From assembly GCA_036426205.1 (NCBI GenBank), contig CM071570.1, forward strand, positions 146,532,166-146,596,165: a stretch of 64,000 bases of DNA, read 5' to 3'. Each line of letters opens with the position of its first letter. Within the stretch, counting starts at the first letter, position 1. The notes under the pieces were generated by a model. That model saw nothing but the letters and a program-made list of their open reading frames with translations, searched no databases and was not told the origin of the DNA. This DNA is from Ascaphus truei. Its lineage: Eukaryota > Chordata > Amphibia > Anura > Ascaphidae. Shown here piece after piece: positions 45,906 to 57,157 of the stretch. The position numbers and the translations under genes were made by a program.

Positions 45906-46555
45906 GCCACAGGGTTTGATTACTGTTTGATTTTGCTATTCCCATTAACCTTTTATTGACTGTTGTGGACTCCTGGTGCTTTTTTGCAAGCTGCTTTTTT
46001 TGCAAGCTGTGTTCAGCCTTTACTGTACTATTGCCAATAGTGTCTTGTGGTACTTGAACTACTGGCATTGACTTTAGTGGATTCTTGCTGCCCTGCTATT
46101 AGATGTATTTAGCCTACACTGTATGTTTGCTATCTATTTTCAGTTTACTTTTAGAATGGGAAAATTAGCTATTATATATATCTGGATAACAGTAATTTAG
46201 CCCATTACTGCATGTGTTGGGGGGGGGGGGGGGGTGTTGGGGGTAGATGAGGTGTTGTTGTGTTTTTTGAATTTTTATTGTGGCTGGAACGATGGGTGAA
46301 GTTGGTATTTGGCCCATGGTGGGTGTCTATACCTACCAGGTGGGTAGCGGGAGGAGTTAACCCCTTTATTAACTTAGTGTTATTAACTGCAAAGGTAATG
46401 AATGGGGTTAACTCCACCCACAACCCTCCCCCCGCAAGGCCTGAACACCCACCAAGGGCCAAAACCCACCTTCACACATCCCCGCTACCCACAATAAGTA
46501 TGGCAGTGGTAGTTAACCCCTTCATTGCCGTAGTGGTTATCTGTAAATCATTTTT
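45906..46555. repeat. Unclassified repeat with internal inverted phrases
   Basis: There is no gene. A long G run lies at 46220-46235. Between 46260 and 46560 phrases such as AGTTAACCCCTTTATTAACT and GAATGGGGTTAACTCCACCC read as partial inverted repeats, typical of short interspersed elements. Confidence 0.4.
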
Positions 46556-46955
46556 ATTGCATGAGATTCATGCCGGGGGTTCTCCACTGCTGATATAAAT
46601 GGGTATCAGCTCCAGAGACTCCTGGCATCAATCTTCTAAGTCCTCTCTTGCCGTTTTCTCAGCAGCTTCTCCCCAGCTTCACGCCAACTTTTCCCGGCGT
46701 GAGGATTTTGGGAAAAAATCGCCATTCTAGAGACATGATTAGCCTCGATAAGCTAATCAAGGCTAATAGAATTGCACGAGTTTAAAAAACTGCCGATAAG
46801 TGGCTTATTGCCGCTAACCCGGAAATGTGTTTTGGACGGCAGCAAAAAAATGGTGATTCATGCCTTTATCACCCACTTATCAAGGCTTTCTGAATAACAT
46901 TAGGCATTTTGGCCAACAGTGGGTTACCGAGACTACTAGAATAGGCCCCTAATTG
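46556..46955 (-). repeat. Palindrome-rich repeat related to 62402-63372
   Basis: Read on the minus strand it shares ordered phrases with the repeat at 62402: GGGGCCTATT near the end, AAAATGCCTA, GATAAGTGGGTGATAAA, CTAGAATGGCGATTTT, AAAATCCTCACGCC, and GGAGTCTCTGGAGCTGAT. It is a shorter, diverged copy with no ORF. Confidence 0.55.
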
Positions 46956-47046
46956 TTTAACAACACAGTAAATATGTCCCATAATTCCTTCAATTTCATT
47001 GTCAACTTTTGACTGTATAAATAATTGTTACATGCTGTCATTTATT

Positions 47047-48303
47047 TGTAACCCATATTCCCCCCCCCCCAATCGCAGATAGGGTGTATGTGAGGGATCT
47101 ATATGCATTACCCAGTGTGTTGCTTTACCTGTTAGGCTTTACCTGTTAGGCTCACAGCCTAAGCCTCCGCCACAGAGAGCCTGGGGCACATATAACAATA
47201 TGAGTAACCAAGTACTTGGTGCAGAGCCTCCACCTGCGATGGCTCCCACCAGAGGGGGAGTGGTTCCTCGCAGGACAATATATATCACTCCACACACAGC
47301 ATGTAAAACAACCAATGACTTTACTAGCGCAAAAGTACTTTTGCATATGATCAACAGGTGTCCCTCCCTAGAGGAGACACTAACTACTGCGTCTCACAGG
47401 ACGCTACCCCCTTTCACCGGGTGATCCCACCCCATGTCCAATAACCACCCTCAAGTGAGATAGATATGTGTGACTGCGCAGTCACTATGTCCCGTATGAA
47501 TGTATGGTATAGTTGGTGCACTTGGTGATGGTTACCTGCCGAGCACTCCAGTGCCCGGGCCTGCCAAGGAACTTCACAAAGGATCCTGATGATGGCTGAA
47601 TACAGGAACTACCGTCTGGGGCGATCCCACCCGGATGGCTGCTGCAGCGACAGCGAAGGTCTGAGCCCAAACCTCTGGATGGACGTGCAGCGTCCGCTGG
47701 GTCCTTAACTGGCTCTGGATAGTAAGAGGCAGGGTTCCTAAACTGGGGCCTGTCCCTGACACAACTCACATTTCTGGGTGGCTCAGGGCTATCTGGGGCC
47801 TCGGGGGCTGCTGGCCTAGTGCAGGGAGTCACTGACTCCTGCATCCTACCTCCTTCCCCAAGCTTCTCCTGGCGCTGACTCACTTTCTCCTCAAAACCCT
47901 GCCAAATGTATCCATTCTCCCTGCAGGGCAATCCTCCAGCCCTATTGGCCACTCTGGGGCACCTGGTGCCTTCCACCCTTAGCTTCATGGGAATTGTAGT
48001 CCCGTGGAGGCTATTCCTATTTTCGGGCTGCGTGCGCGATTCCACTGCGCATGCGTGACTGGCCGTCGCAACTCCCTGGCCTCATCTGCGCATGCGCGAT
48101 CATGGCGCATGCGCGCGTAACCACAATGGCGGCCCCCGCTAGCCGGGTGCGCCATAGAGCCTTCTAAGGCCTGGAACGCTCCCTGCTTCAGCTCCCACCT
48201 TTGGAAGCAGCTGGCGGGTCCGTCGCTGGCTCCGGCGGCACCGTGCGACTGCGCTGCCACAAAGGATGGGGGTCTCTAGGAGCCACAGGGGACCTGGGCT
48301 ACA
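47047..48303 (-). repeat. 3' LTR (minus strand) of the pol-less element, 1257 bp
   Basis: It matches the LTR at 50489-51754. It has a local duplication of CTTTACCTGTTAGG near 47125-47150 that the other copy lacks. The ends are TGTAGCC and GGTTACA on the minus strand. Confidence 0.9.
47988..48133 (-). promoter_or_regulatory. CpG-rich promoter-like module in the 3' LTR
   Basis: On the minus strand ACTACAATTCCCA (47988-48000) matches the core of the ZNF143/THAP11 site. Three GCGCATGCGC-type motifs (48046-48057, 48087-48099, 48104-48115) match the NRF1 site. GCCGCCATTGT (48123-48133) matches the YY1 site. No TATA box is seen nearby. Together these are the marks of TATA-less housekeeping promoters. 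Binding is inferred from motif match only. Confidence 0.5.
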
Positions 48304-48314
48304 CTCTCCCCTTG
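48304..48314 (-). promoter_or_regulatory. Polypurine tract of the pol-less element
   Basis: On the minus strand AAGGGGAGAG lies directly before the 3' LTR start TGTAGCC. Its placement fixes the element's orientation. Confidence 0.65.
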
Positions 48315-48390
48315 GTGAAATCCCAACAACCTCGCTTGGGTAGCAGACATAACCATGTACAAACGTTATATAATAAAAATGCAGTACATA

Positions 48391-48789
48391 CACTGGCGAC
48401 ACACTTTATTCGAGCTCGGCTAGTCCCACGAATTCGGGTATACCCGGGTGTATTGAGGTTTGTGACTGTTTTCTGCCTGAGTGCATTGGGTTATTTTCCA
48501 GGCAGGGATTGAAGCATTTTATTCCCGCTGGCTGCAATACTGCACAGTATATATATATATATACTGCATTACAATTCATGAATTTATGCCATCTGGTAGA
48601 CACGCGAAGCATTGCAGCCTATTAAATCCTAATCATTATCATTTAACAGATCAGCCGCTCGTCAGCCAGGCATGAACCCAGGCTGGGAAGGCAAACGCAA
48701 CGGGGCTTGTCAGAGGTGAGGAGCGGTGCATTCCAGGTATCTGCCAGGTACATACTGGGTATTTGCTCGAATAAAGTGTGTCGGTGCAG
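48391..48789 (-). mobile_element. 399-bp MITE, copy 2, TA-flanked
   Basis: It is the same length as the copy at 2256-2654 and lies in the opposite orientation. TA lies at 48389-48390 and 48790-48791. Ends, the internal TA-rich palindrome and almost all bases agree with copy 1. It lies inside the pol-less LTR element, close to its minus-strand 3' end, so it inserted after or with that element. Confidence 0.7.
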
Positions 48790-49247
48790 TAGAATATACA
48801 ACTTATCACATGGGCTTTATATGACTTAGTAAACCACATAACAACCACAGTAATACTCGAGGCCAGCTGAGTGTTTGCTGTTTGCCGAGACCAATTGTGG
48901 GGTGCCCCTAACTGATAATGTGGGGAAACCTCGCTTTGACTTTTGTGAGCCTCCGCCGGGATAATCTCTTGGAGATCATGCTCTGGGGTAACAGTCACTG
49001 GTTCCATACTACTTCCTCTCCCCGGTGGAAGGAATAGCACAGTGTCTCTCGGCCAGACCTTTACCCAGCCATCCGCATCGCACATGCGGTATACCGGGAG
49101 GCCCTGACCTTTTCCTCTGTCCACCACATGATGAATAAAGCGCTCCATGTTGCGCATGAAGAAGGCAATTATTACCAGAGTGGTCACCGCACAGTCTTTG
49201 TTGGCTCCATCAGTAACTTCTGAAGTGATGTCTTCGGGATACATCAC
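48790..49247 (-). CDS. Unassigned ORF in the pol-less LTR element (downstream)
   Basis: I do not recognise this protein. The minus-strand ATG at 49247 opens MMYPEDITSEVTDGANKD, followed by a short hydrophobic stretch (TTLVIIAFFM) that is marginal as a membrane segment. The middle reads DRGKGQGLPVYRMCDADGW and VLFLPPGRGSS. A second hydrophobic stretch (ASSITVVVMWF) lies near 48835. The frame then enters the MITE and ends at 48651, so the native C-terminus may be earlier or lost. No gag, pol or env hallmark is seen. The upstream reading is open before the ATG to about 49295, so the start is uncertain. Confidence 0.35.
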
Positions 49248-49295
49248 AAGCTCTTGGTCTTGAGACAGACGAAGTTGGTGATCCTTTGCGTAGAA

Positions 49296-49589
49296 TTAAG
49301 CGCCGAGCAGGGCCTCTTCACCGGATATCTCCATCACATCCTGCAGGGAGTAAAGGTTTGGTGCCTCACCGCTGCATTGACTCACGGTGGCCAATAGATC
49401 CTCGGCGACGCTGTCAGTTTCCACCCCGGCTGTCATAGGACCTGTCCCCGGCACTTCTGGGGCAGTCCACTCGCTTTCTGGAAACTCGGGAGCATTGGGT
49501 CCCAGTCCTGGGACCATTTGGGTTGGAGCGCACGGACTCACACTCAGGGCATGAGCCTTAGTTAGGGCATTTTCCACGGACACCTCCAT
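49296..49589 (-). CDS. Unassigned acidic ORF in the pol-less LTR element (middle)
   Basis: This is a 97-residue acidic, Pro/Glu-rich frame, from MEVSVENALTKAHAL to EISGEEALLGA, on the minus strand. The composition resembles the ORF at 49831-50340, from which it is separated by a frame change near 49600-49830. Both may be parts of one former ORF. It has no known domain. Confidence 0.3.
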   Translation of the reverse strand: MEVSVENALTKAHALSVSPCAPTQMVPGLGPNAPEFPESEWTAPEVPGTGPMTAGVETDSVAEDLLATVSQCSGEAPNLYSLQDVMEISGEEALLGA

Positions 49590-49830
49590 CGGTGCCTGTG
49601 GGGAGTAAGGAGGTTCCTTACCACTCCGCTGGCTTGCGATGGTTCCTCCTCCTCCGGTCCCGTCTCCGGATATCCCTCCGACACACTCGGAGTCGCCACG
49701 GCCGTGTGACTCTTCCGAGGCGCCGGCCGCACCAGCGCTTGCTGCTGAGGGATGTCGCTGTGCAGCGTGCCCACAGCATGGCCCGCAACAGATGCTTCAG
49801 CTTCACTTGGGTGGTCCGCCGTCTGGCTGG

Positions 49831-50340
49831 TTATGGGTCGCTGAAATCACTAAGAAAGGATGGGGGTAGAGACACCTTACCCTGTGATTCCGGAATCTGC
49901 GGTTGAGGAATCTGCAGTCCTGAGTGTGGAAATGAGTCTAGAACCGGGGTGCACGGACCCCATGGAACATCTGCTATAGCCCACTGACTCGGTGCATCCA
50001 CCGCCTGGCAGCTGTCCATTTTGGGCAATGTAGCTTGAAACTCTTGTGGTTCTAGAGCCAAGTCTAAAACCGTGGTTATAGCACGTGGAGCCTCCGAAAC
50101 TTCCGTGGTTGAGGTAGAGGGGTTAACAGCATCGATTACCCCAGTAGAGAGGTCATTCGCATCTTCCTCTACGGGTTCTGGCTCTCGGACCGACTCTGGA
50201 ACCAGATCTGGAACCATGGTTAGAGTGCAAGGGTCCTCCGAAACGTCTGTGAGGGAGATAGATTGGTTACCTGCATTGACTGGCCCAGTATTGAAGTCAA
50301 TCACTCCTTTCTTGGCGAGTTTTGTAGGCCACAGCAGCAC
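49831..50340 (-). CDS. Unassigned Pro/Glu-rich ORF in the pol-less LTR element (upstream)
   Basis: This is a 169-residue frame on the minus strand, opening MLLWPTKLAKKGVIDF. It contains two related blocks, SEDPCTLTMVPDLVPE and SEAPRAITTVLDLALEP, which point to an internal duplication. The protein is acidic and Pro-rich with few hydrophobic runs and no recognised domain. It lies about 150 bases inside the 5' LTR, where gag would be expected. It could be a remnant of gag, an accessory protein, transduced host sequence or a chance frame. Confidence 0.3.
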   Translation of the reverse strand: MLLWPTKLAKKGVIDFNTGPVNAGNQSISLTDVSEDPCTLTMVPDLVPESVREPEPVEEDANDLSTGVIDAVNPSTSTTEVSEAPRAITTVLDLALEPQEFQATLPKMDSCQAVDAPSQWAIADVPWGPCTPVLDSFPHSGLQIPQPQIPESQGKVSLPPSFLSDFSDP

Positions 50341-50488
50341 CTACCGCCACCACACGGCGAGGTTCAAGATATTGCCTCAAGGCCCAGGCAAGGACCTTGT
50401 GCCCGGACTTTATAACGATGATGGATGATTTGAAGAAGAAAAAAATAGAATAGGGCACCCCAGGTCTGATCTCAGCAGTGCCTTCAAA

Positions 50489-51754
50489 TGTAACCCACAT
50501 CCCCCCCCGAATCGCAGATAGGGTGTATGTGAGGGGATCTATATGCATTACCCAGTGTGGTGCTTTACCTGTTAGGCTCACAGGAGGCCTAAGCCTCTGC
50601 CACGGAGAGCCTGGGGCACGTATAACAATATGAGTAACCTCATACTTGGTGCAGCGCCTCCACCTGCGATGGCTCCCACCAGAGGGGGAGTGTTTCCTCG
50701 CAGGACAATATATATCACTCCACACACAGCATGTAAAACAACCAATGACTTTACTAGCGCAAACGTACTTTTGCATATGATCAACAGGTGTCCCTCCCTA
50801 GAGGAGACACTAACTACTGCGTCTCGAAGGACGCTACCCCCTTTCACCGGGTGATCCCACCCCATGTCCAATAACCACACACAGTGTTCCCCCACCCTCA
50901 AGTGGGATAGATATGTGTGACTGCACAGCCACTATGTCCCGTATGAATATATGGTATAGTTGGTGCACTTGGTGATGGTTACCTGCCGAGCACGCCAGTG
51001 CCCGGGCCTGCCAAGGAACTTCACAAAGGATCCTGATGATGGCTGAATACAGGAACTATCGTCCGGGGCGATCCCACCTGGATGGCTGCTGCAGCGACAG
51101 CGAAGGTCTGAGCCCAAACCTCTGGATGGACGTGCAGCATCCGCTGGTTCCCTAACTGGCTCTGGATAGTAAGGGGCAGGGTCCCTAACCTAGGGCCTGT
51201 CCCTGACACAACTCACACTACTGGGTGGCTCAGGGCTATCTGGGGCCTCGGGGGCTGCTGTCCTAATGCAGGGAGTCACTGACTCCTGCACCCTACCTCC
51301 TTCCCCTAGCTTCTCCTGGTGCCGACCCACTCTCTTCTCAAAACCCCGCCAAATGTATCCATTCTCCCTGCAGGGCAATCCTCCAGCCCTATTGGCCACT
51401 CTGGGGCCCTTGGTGCCTTCCACCCTTAGCCTCATGGGAATTGAAGTCCCGTGGAGGCTATTCCTATTTTGGGGCCGCGTGCGCGATTCCACTGCGCATG
51501 CGAGACTCCCTAATGGCCGCCGCAACTCCCTGGCCTCATCCGCGCATGCGCGATCACGGCGCATGCGCGCGCAACCACAATGGCGGCCCTGCTAGCCGGG
51601 TGCGCCGCAGAGCCTCCTAAGGCTCGGAACGCTCCCTGCTCCAGCCCCCACCGTTGGAAGCAGCGGCGGGTCCGTCGCTGGCTCCGGCAGCACCCTGCGA
51701 CCGCGCTGCCACAAAAGAGGGGGTCTCTAGGAGCTGCAGGGGATCGTGGCTACA
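50489..51754 (-). repeat. 5' LTR (minus strand) of the pol-less element, 1266 bp
   Basis: It matches the LTR at 47047-48303 over its whole length, with scattered substitutions and an extra ACACACAGTGTTCCCC-type segment near 50877. The CpG-rich upstream part (51430-51590) contains NRF1-like and YY1-like sites, and a ZNF143-like site changed at one base, listed separately. Confidence 0.9.
51435..51587 (-). promoter_or_regulatory. CpG-rich promoter-like module in the 5' LTR
   Basis: This is the same layout as in the other LTR: a ZNF143-like site with one change (ACTTCAATTCCCA, 51435-51447), NRF1-like sites at 51493-51504, 51541-51553 and 51558-51569, and a YY1-like GCCGCCATTGT at 51577-51587. 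As the 5' LTR it would be the one that drives transcription of the element toward lower coordinates. Confidence 0.5.
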
Positions 51755-51758
51755 TATT

Positions 51759-52590
51759 GTTATTTGTAACCTTGATTTAAACCAACACCTATTTAATAAT
51801 CACTAAGATGAAGATCATTCACTTTGCTGTTTGTGTAACTTCCTCTTGAACAACAACATATATCATATATCATTCAAATATTAACTTTTTTCTCTACCTT
51901 TCTTTGTTCTACGTCATTGCTAAATACAAATTTGTATAAATAGACCTTTAATTCGAAATCAATAAGAAATGTTTTATAAAGTATTATTTTGCTCCCTGCT
52001 TCTCACCGTACCCACTTCCTTCCCCGTTAGGAATTTCTTTATCATATCCCTCACTTTTTAGTGATATCACATTTCTCCCTTTCCTCACCATCCCTCCCCC
52101 TCCTATTCAATTTATGCGATTTGCGTTTTTTTTGCACATTGTCAATTCATGTCTTTCACTTTTGCTCATTAATACATATCAGCATTTCAAGTATCATTGA
52201 TTCTTTTGCATTTATTTGGAGTGCGGGGAACACTTTGTGTGTACTATATGTCCTTAGGAGAGATTATGGGTCTCTTCATTGTTCCCCAGCACCCACCACG
52301 TACTTATATACTCATTATATTTAATACATTATGTAGTGCGGCCTATACAACATACTTTCTAGAAAGTATTATATAGTACATTCAGCCTGACCACAAAAAG
52401 CAGGTATCTAAAGCAACATGAGTTGTGTTAAAGGGCTTATGGCCCATATTTACCAAGCGAAACTACAGTATGCCATAAAACACCTTCTGACATCAAAAGA
52501 CACCTTACAGTCCATTCACTGAAATGGCCTGAATGATCTCTTCTGGTGTCAAAAGCTCTCTTACAGCATAGCACTGTTGAGGAGAAGGAG
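51759..52590. other. AT-rich stretch, no gene seen
   Basis: There is no ORF with a domain and no terminal repeat. A short hairpin lies near 52355-52375 (TACTTTCTAGAAAGTA). Confidence 0.4.
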
Positions 52591-52847
52591 CAGCTCAGTG
52601 AGGAAACACACTGACTCTGTAAAAGATGACACTGCATTTAAATCAATGGAACCTTGTGACCTTGAGCGAGTCACTTTAAAGTATCTGTGTTCCTCAAGCA
52701 CCGAAGATTGTAAGCTCTGCAGGGCAGAGACTGTGTCTGTAACAATGCTATGTGCTGCAGACCGTGCACTGTACTGTAATTGTGAAGCACTTGGAGTCCC
52801 ATTGAGAGAAAAGTGCTATATGAAATAAAGTTATTATTAGTAAATAT
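52591..52847 (+). repeat. CORE-SINE / L2-tail-like SINE
   Basis: The phrase TGTGACCTTGAGCGAGTCAC matches the central core of MIR-type CORE-SINEs. TGTAAGCTCTGCAGGGCAGA and an L2-like 3' end (AGTGCTATATGAAATAAAGT, then TTATTATTA) follow. The 5' limit is approximate. Confidence 0.6.
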
Positions 52848-55800
52848 GTTTCTATGAATTTCCTTGTTTGAGACCTAGTTTGCCTTCCAATGAGAGGTCT
52901 AAATAATGATGGATCTTGCTTCACTGCTCAATTTTTTTCAAATCTTTTATTTATTTTACATATTTTTAGTATTCATAATCAGAGCTCCCCCCTAACATTA
53001 CAAGTTAATCCCTTGGGACACAATCTCTTCTTATACTATATTTTCTATTAGTCCCTTTGGTATTTGATATACAATGAATTATGTAAGAAAATGTGTCCTT
53101 CATGGATCTATTCAGCTGATTACGTTGTGCTGTCTCCATTACAATAAACCCTAGTCGTCACTGTCAGGTAATATACTCTTGGCATTTCCCTACTATTCTG
53201 ACACTCTCTTCTTCTCTCTTCTGTAATTGGAAAAAAAATCTTATGAAATGAATGCAATCATAATGTGATGTGATGAATTATGCAAGGATGAATGAATTCC
53301 CAGGTTTGCCTGGCTCAACCTTGCAAGTTATGGATTAATCTAAAAGGATTGTTCCTGTTCAAGCTTCAGCTTTATAACTACATTACATTAAATGTGAAAG
53401 GAATGACAAACAGGGTACCTAAGGTGAGAAAATATGTAAATCAAATAATCTCTAGCAAATACAAGTACATTCTAGTATATTTGGCTTCCAGTTTATTTTC
53501 AGGTGGCGTATTGTGGTACTATACAAACCAAATGATTTGTCCTATTCCTAAACAAATGAAGCTTACATCCAGTACAGATATATATTCTCTTGCATTATGA
53601 TGGTTATGTAGACAATTGTCATTTTCTGAGAATCATATATAATCAATTTAACTTAAAAACACAGGAAGTAAGTCCTGTATTAGGACTTTATGTGAAATAT
53701 GATATTTCAACTTGATATTTCAACTTGATGTGAAATATGTAACATAATACATTACACATGAAGTTCACCCTCTTTACACCACTAAACTGTCTATCAGTAG
53801 CAAATCATTTTGTAGATCTAATAATGCTTTGTTGTGGGCATTTAAAAAAGTATCCTTCTTGATACATATGTAGATATTAATTTAGTTAAAAATATTCACA
53901 AAAGAGTCCTGCATAGAATCACACATCTTGACATTAGAGAACATTGCCTTAAGTTTTAGCATAATTTAAGTATTTCCCATTGATCATTATACTGTACATG
54001 TATTATTAGTTATCATTAGTGAATCATATATAATTATACTATTGTGACTACATAAGAATGTGATGTTCAGCTGGTATGTATTAAGTACAATACCTTGTCT
54101 AATTGCAAATAGCAGACAGAACATGGCAAAAACAAAGTCAATTACTGTAGCTGGGTGTGCTAAATTAGTGGAAACGAAAAGTTTAAAGCCAACAATCAAA
54201 TTAGATAACATTCATAAGTCGCAAATCAATTGTCAATTGTCAATTACTGAACATTTTAAACAATTCCCCTGTTGTGTCATTCCAAAAAAAAATTCTCATC
54301 TTCCTCAAGACCCAAGCACTCACTCTGGGTCACCAAACAAGAGCCACCAACACCATCCCACAATGTAGAAGGAGAACTGCCCCCACAGAGAGAAAGAGAG
54401 GAGTCCTAAGTGCTATATCTATCCCCTCAAGCACACCTGATATACCTGGGAAATATGCTAATAGGATATGCAAAATATATTTAAATGACAGGTGTTGTTT
54501 CAAGGATAGTTTGAAGGGATATATATATAGAACTTGCAACTCTAGTAAAAAAAAAAGGAATTTATTCACTGAACACCCATATTTCAGGGCCCAGAGGGAG
54601 CTAATACCATCTTTATGTAAGATATGAATTAACGTCAGTTATGTGAAGCTACAGTAAAGCAAAGCAGTGATAAATTAACATTAATGCTATAATAATTACT
54701 TAAACAATGTCCATTGTTATTGAATAGAGCAGCTTAACATGTAAGTCTCAGTTAGACTCTCATTTCTCAATTAATTTCTTTCCATGGGGTAGATCCTCAG
54801 AAGCCCGTTAAATCTGGGCTACTAGCGTAACGTTAGTTAAATAGTTCATGTCTGTTATCTTCCCTGGGTTTAACGGGTATCCGTAAAGCTAAATATATGC
54901 AAAAAAATGACAATTAGGCCACTCATTTGAATATAGCTAATACCAACTAATATCGGGATAATACAGTCCCAGTGCAAAATGGCTTTAACGCTGACTTGCG
55001 TTAGCCATATGCTAAGTAAGAGGCACGGTATATATGCAATATATGCAATAAATACCTGCATCTGTCTTCCCAATATAAATATGTTTATTAACCCATCGGA
55101 AGCCATAGTGGCCAAGGAGGCATGCATTATGCATGAGATCATGGCCACTAAGGTAACCTAGGGGTTTATACAAATAACCTAACTACCCTACTACCTGCAT
55201 ATCATAACTGTACAACTGCTATGACATACAAGGGTTTAACCCCCCCTGTAACCTCCAGTGCAGTTTAATCTCCCTCCACAGGCACCTACCCCATTACACA
55301 TCCTTTCTAACACCACCCCCAACAAACCTATCCCCCCACTAGACTAATGCCAAATGCCCTATTTTACAAATGTGGCTAATAAGGCCTTTGCCCATTGAAA
55401 TCATTATATCAAATACATTAAATACATTAAAAAAATATATAGTAAAAAAAAATCATATAAAATCTATCCTTTGAATCCATTGATTATCAAATGTGATACC
55501 AAAGCCCTTAATGGGGACATAGATAGCCACATTGGAAATCAATGTTGGCTCTAAATAAAAAAATGTATTACTTACCCCACCCGGGATGAACAATGTCCTC
55601 ATCTTCATGGGCACCCAGAGATAAATCGAAATTAAGGTCCGATGTCCAACCATAAAAAAACACAATTAAAGCCCGATAGCAAAAAAAAACAAAAAACCAT
55701 GCAAATCAGTCAAAGTACAATACCATTATAAAGTTTAAAAAAAGCAGTAAAAAAAACAATCCAAGCCCAATAATCAAGAAAAACAAAAAATCAGGAAAGA

Positions 55801-56898
55801 TAAATCCAGTCCCAATGGCCTATTTCTAATCCATTTCTATCCTGGATGTAGGACGTTCAATAATCATCGTGAACTGAAGCCTTGTATCCTCCATTGCTTG
55901 GAGAAGAAGCTACAGATGCAGCAGCCATTATTCGAACAAAGCACGGCGCCGTTTTCGTGTGCACTGCTGTACTCCACGCGGCATTAACGCGGCCAATCGC
56001 TCCAGGCATCCGTGTTTATTGATGTTGCTTTGTTTAAATTTCATGGATTGTGTGCAATTGAATGCAATGAAATGCATGAATTGTAATGTGTACAGTACTG
56101 TGCTACTGTGTTAATTTCAGGAGTTTAAAAACCAGAACACTAAAATGCCATTTTCTGCACTCGCGTCTAAAGGCAGTTCGGTTGGAAGAAATCGCACGCC
56201 ATCACATGGGTATTCCGAGGTATACACTGCGTGAAGTGTTCGATAACGGCCGCTGCATCTGTAGTGTATTTCTTTTTTTTGTTTCTTTAAAGATTTCTTC
56301 TTTCTTTTTTTCTATCTTCACCAGAGAATGTGGCCTCTACAGCTTCTTTCGGTCTTCTGATATGTCACAGAAGTCCAGTCACAATCCTTTTGGTTATGTA
56401 CTGTACCATGTGGTTCCTCACGTTTGCCTGAGAATGACAGGTACAGGCTAGAAGGCTAGAATATATTGTTGATGACCTTCTAGAAGTTTCGTGGATATGA
56501 TAAATTTTCATGAAGATTGTCATATTAATATTTGACTTTTTCTAGTCTTGTTTGCCTTGTGCATGTATTCCTAACACATCTGTAGTTATTAAGATCTTTG
56601 GTGGTGCCATTTACTTTCTGTCTCTTTCACAAGGCATCCCTAAAATGGTAAAGTGCAATAATAATAATAAGGTTGGTTGTGACCCAAGGAAGGTGGGCTC
56701 CACATAAACTTATTCTGCATAGTGGGGCATGGGTAGTACAGAGTTTTAAGAAATTAGTTAAGTTTCTAAATAATCAAGCACAGAATCGGGGTCAGGAATC
56801 AAATTGATTCTGTATCGAGGGCAGATGGTAAGATCACCCAGAAATTGTTGAGGGTTATGTGGTGCAAGCAATGTGTAGTTCTTTTTTGGTAATCTGTT
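52848..56898. other. 4 kb AT-rich region with no clear gene
   Basis: There is no splice-linked coding pattern or known domain on either strand. Around 53370-53480 the plus strand can be read YITLNVKGMTNRVPKVRKY, which resembles the start of an L1 endonuclease, but the rest does not follow. Parts near 54780-55170 and 55860-56270 look like old repeat fragments (for example GTAACGTTAG). I call nothing firmly here. Confidence 0.4.
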
Positions 56899-56913
56899 TA
56901 ACACTGGTGATGA
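56899..56913 (+). repeat. 15-bp target duplication, left copy
   Basis: TAACACTGGTGATGA is repeated exactly at 62072-62086, on the other side of the palindromic unit. It defines the unit as one insertion. Confidence 0.8.
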
Positions 56914-57157
56914 GTGTTAAAAAAAAATGTGAGGCGCTTCTAATGGAGGTATAATAAACTGTGAATTATACTGTGAACAACTTATTTACTGCAGTCTCTC
57001 CCAAAACTGACTGCACAATACACTGAAACCCTGAACTGACTCTAGCATTGCAATACAGCTAAACATTTGACAAGGAACAGGCACACACCTGCTGTTAGTC
57101 TGCTCACACTCACTCTGCTCACAACAGCTCCTTGCAGCACTGCCTACCTCTGGCATC

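Larger units (their letters stand above)
47047..51754 (-). mobile_element. Non-autonomous LTR retrotransposon, 4.7 kb, complete ends
   Basis: Two LTRs in the same orientation (47047-48303 and 50489-51754) begin TGTAGCC and end GGTTACA on the minus strand. The flanking TATT at 47043-47046 and 51755-51758 is a 4-bp target duplication. A polypurine tract precedes the minus-strand 3' LTR. The 2.2-kb interior carries no gag, protease, RT, RNase H or integrase motif in any frame. It holds several ORFs I cannot assign and a nested 399-bp MITE. No TGG-starting primer site lies directly after the 5' LTR. It must depend on enzymes from another element. The superfamily cannot be told from the interior. 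Confidence 0.8.

Noticed and set aside
48201..48512. Host promoter or CpG island with a small gene
   Set aside because: The CpG-rich sequence is inside an LTR that is present twice, so it belongs to the element, not to a host gene.
53292..53600. 102-codon ORF that starts like an L1 endonuclease (YITLNVKGM)
   Set aside because: The following endonuclease motifs (QETH, GDFN, SDH) are absent, so the similarity may be chance or a tiny relic.
56086..56451. 121-codon ORF in a GC-richer patch
   Set aside because: There is no domain and no splice or codon pattern; the patch looks like an old repeat fragment.
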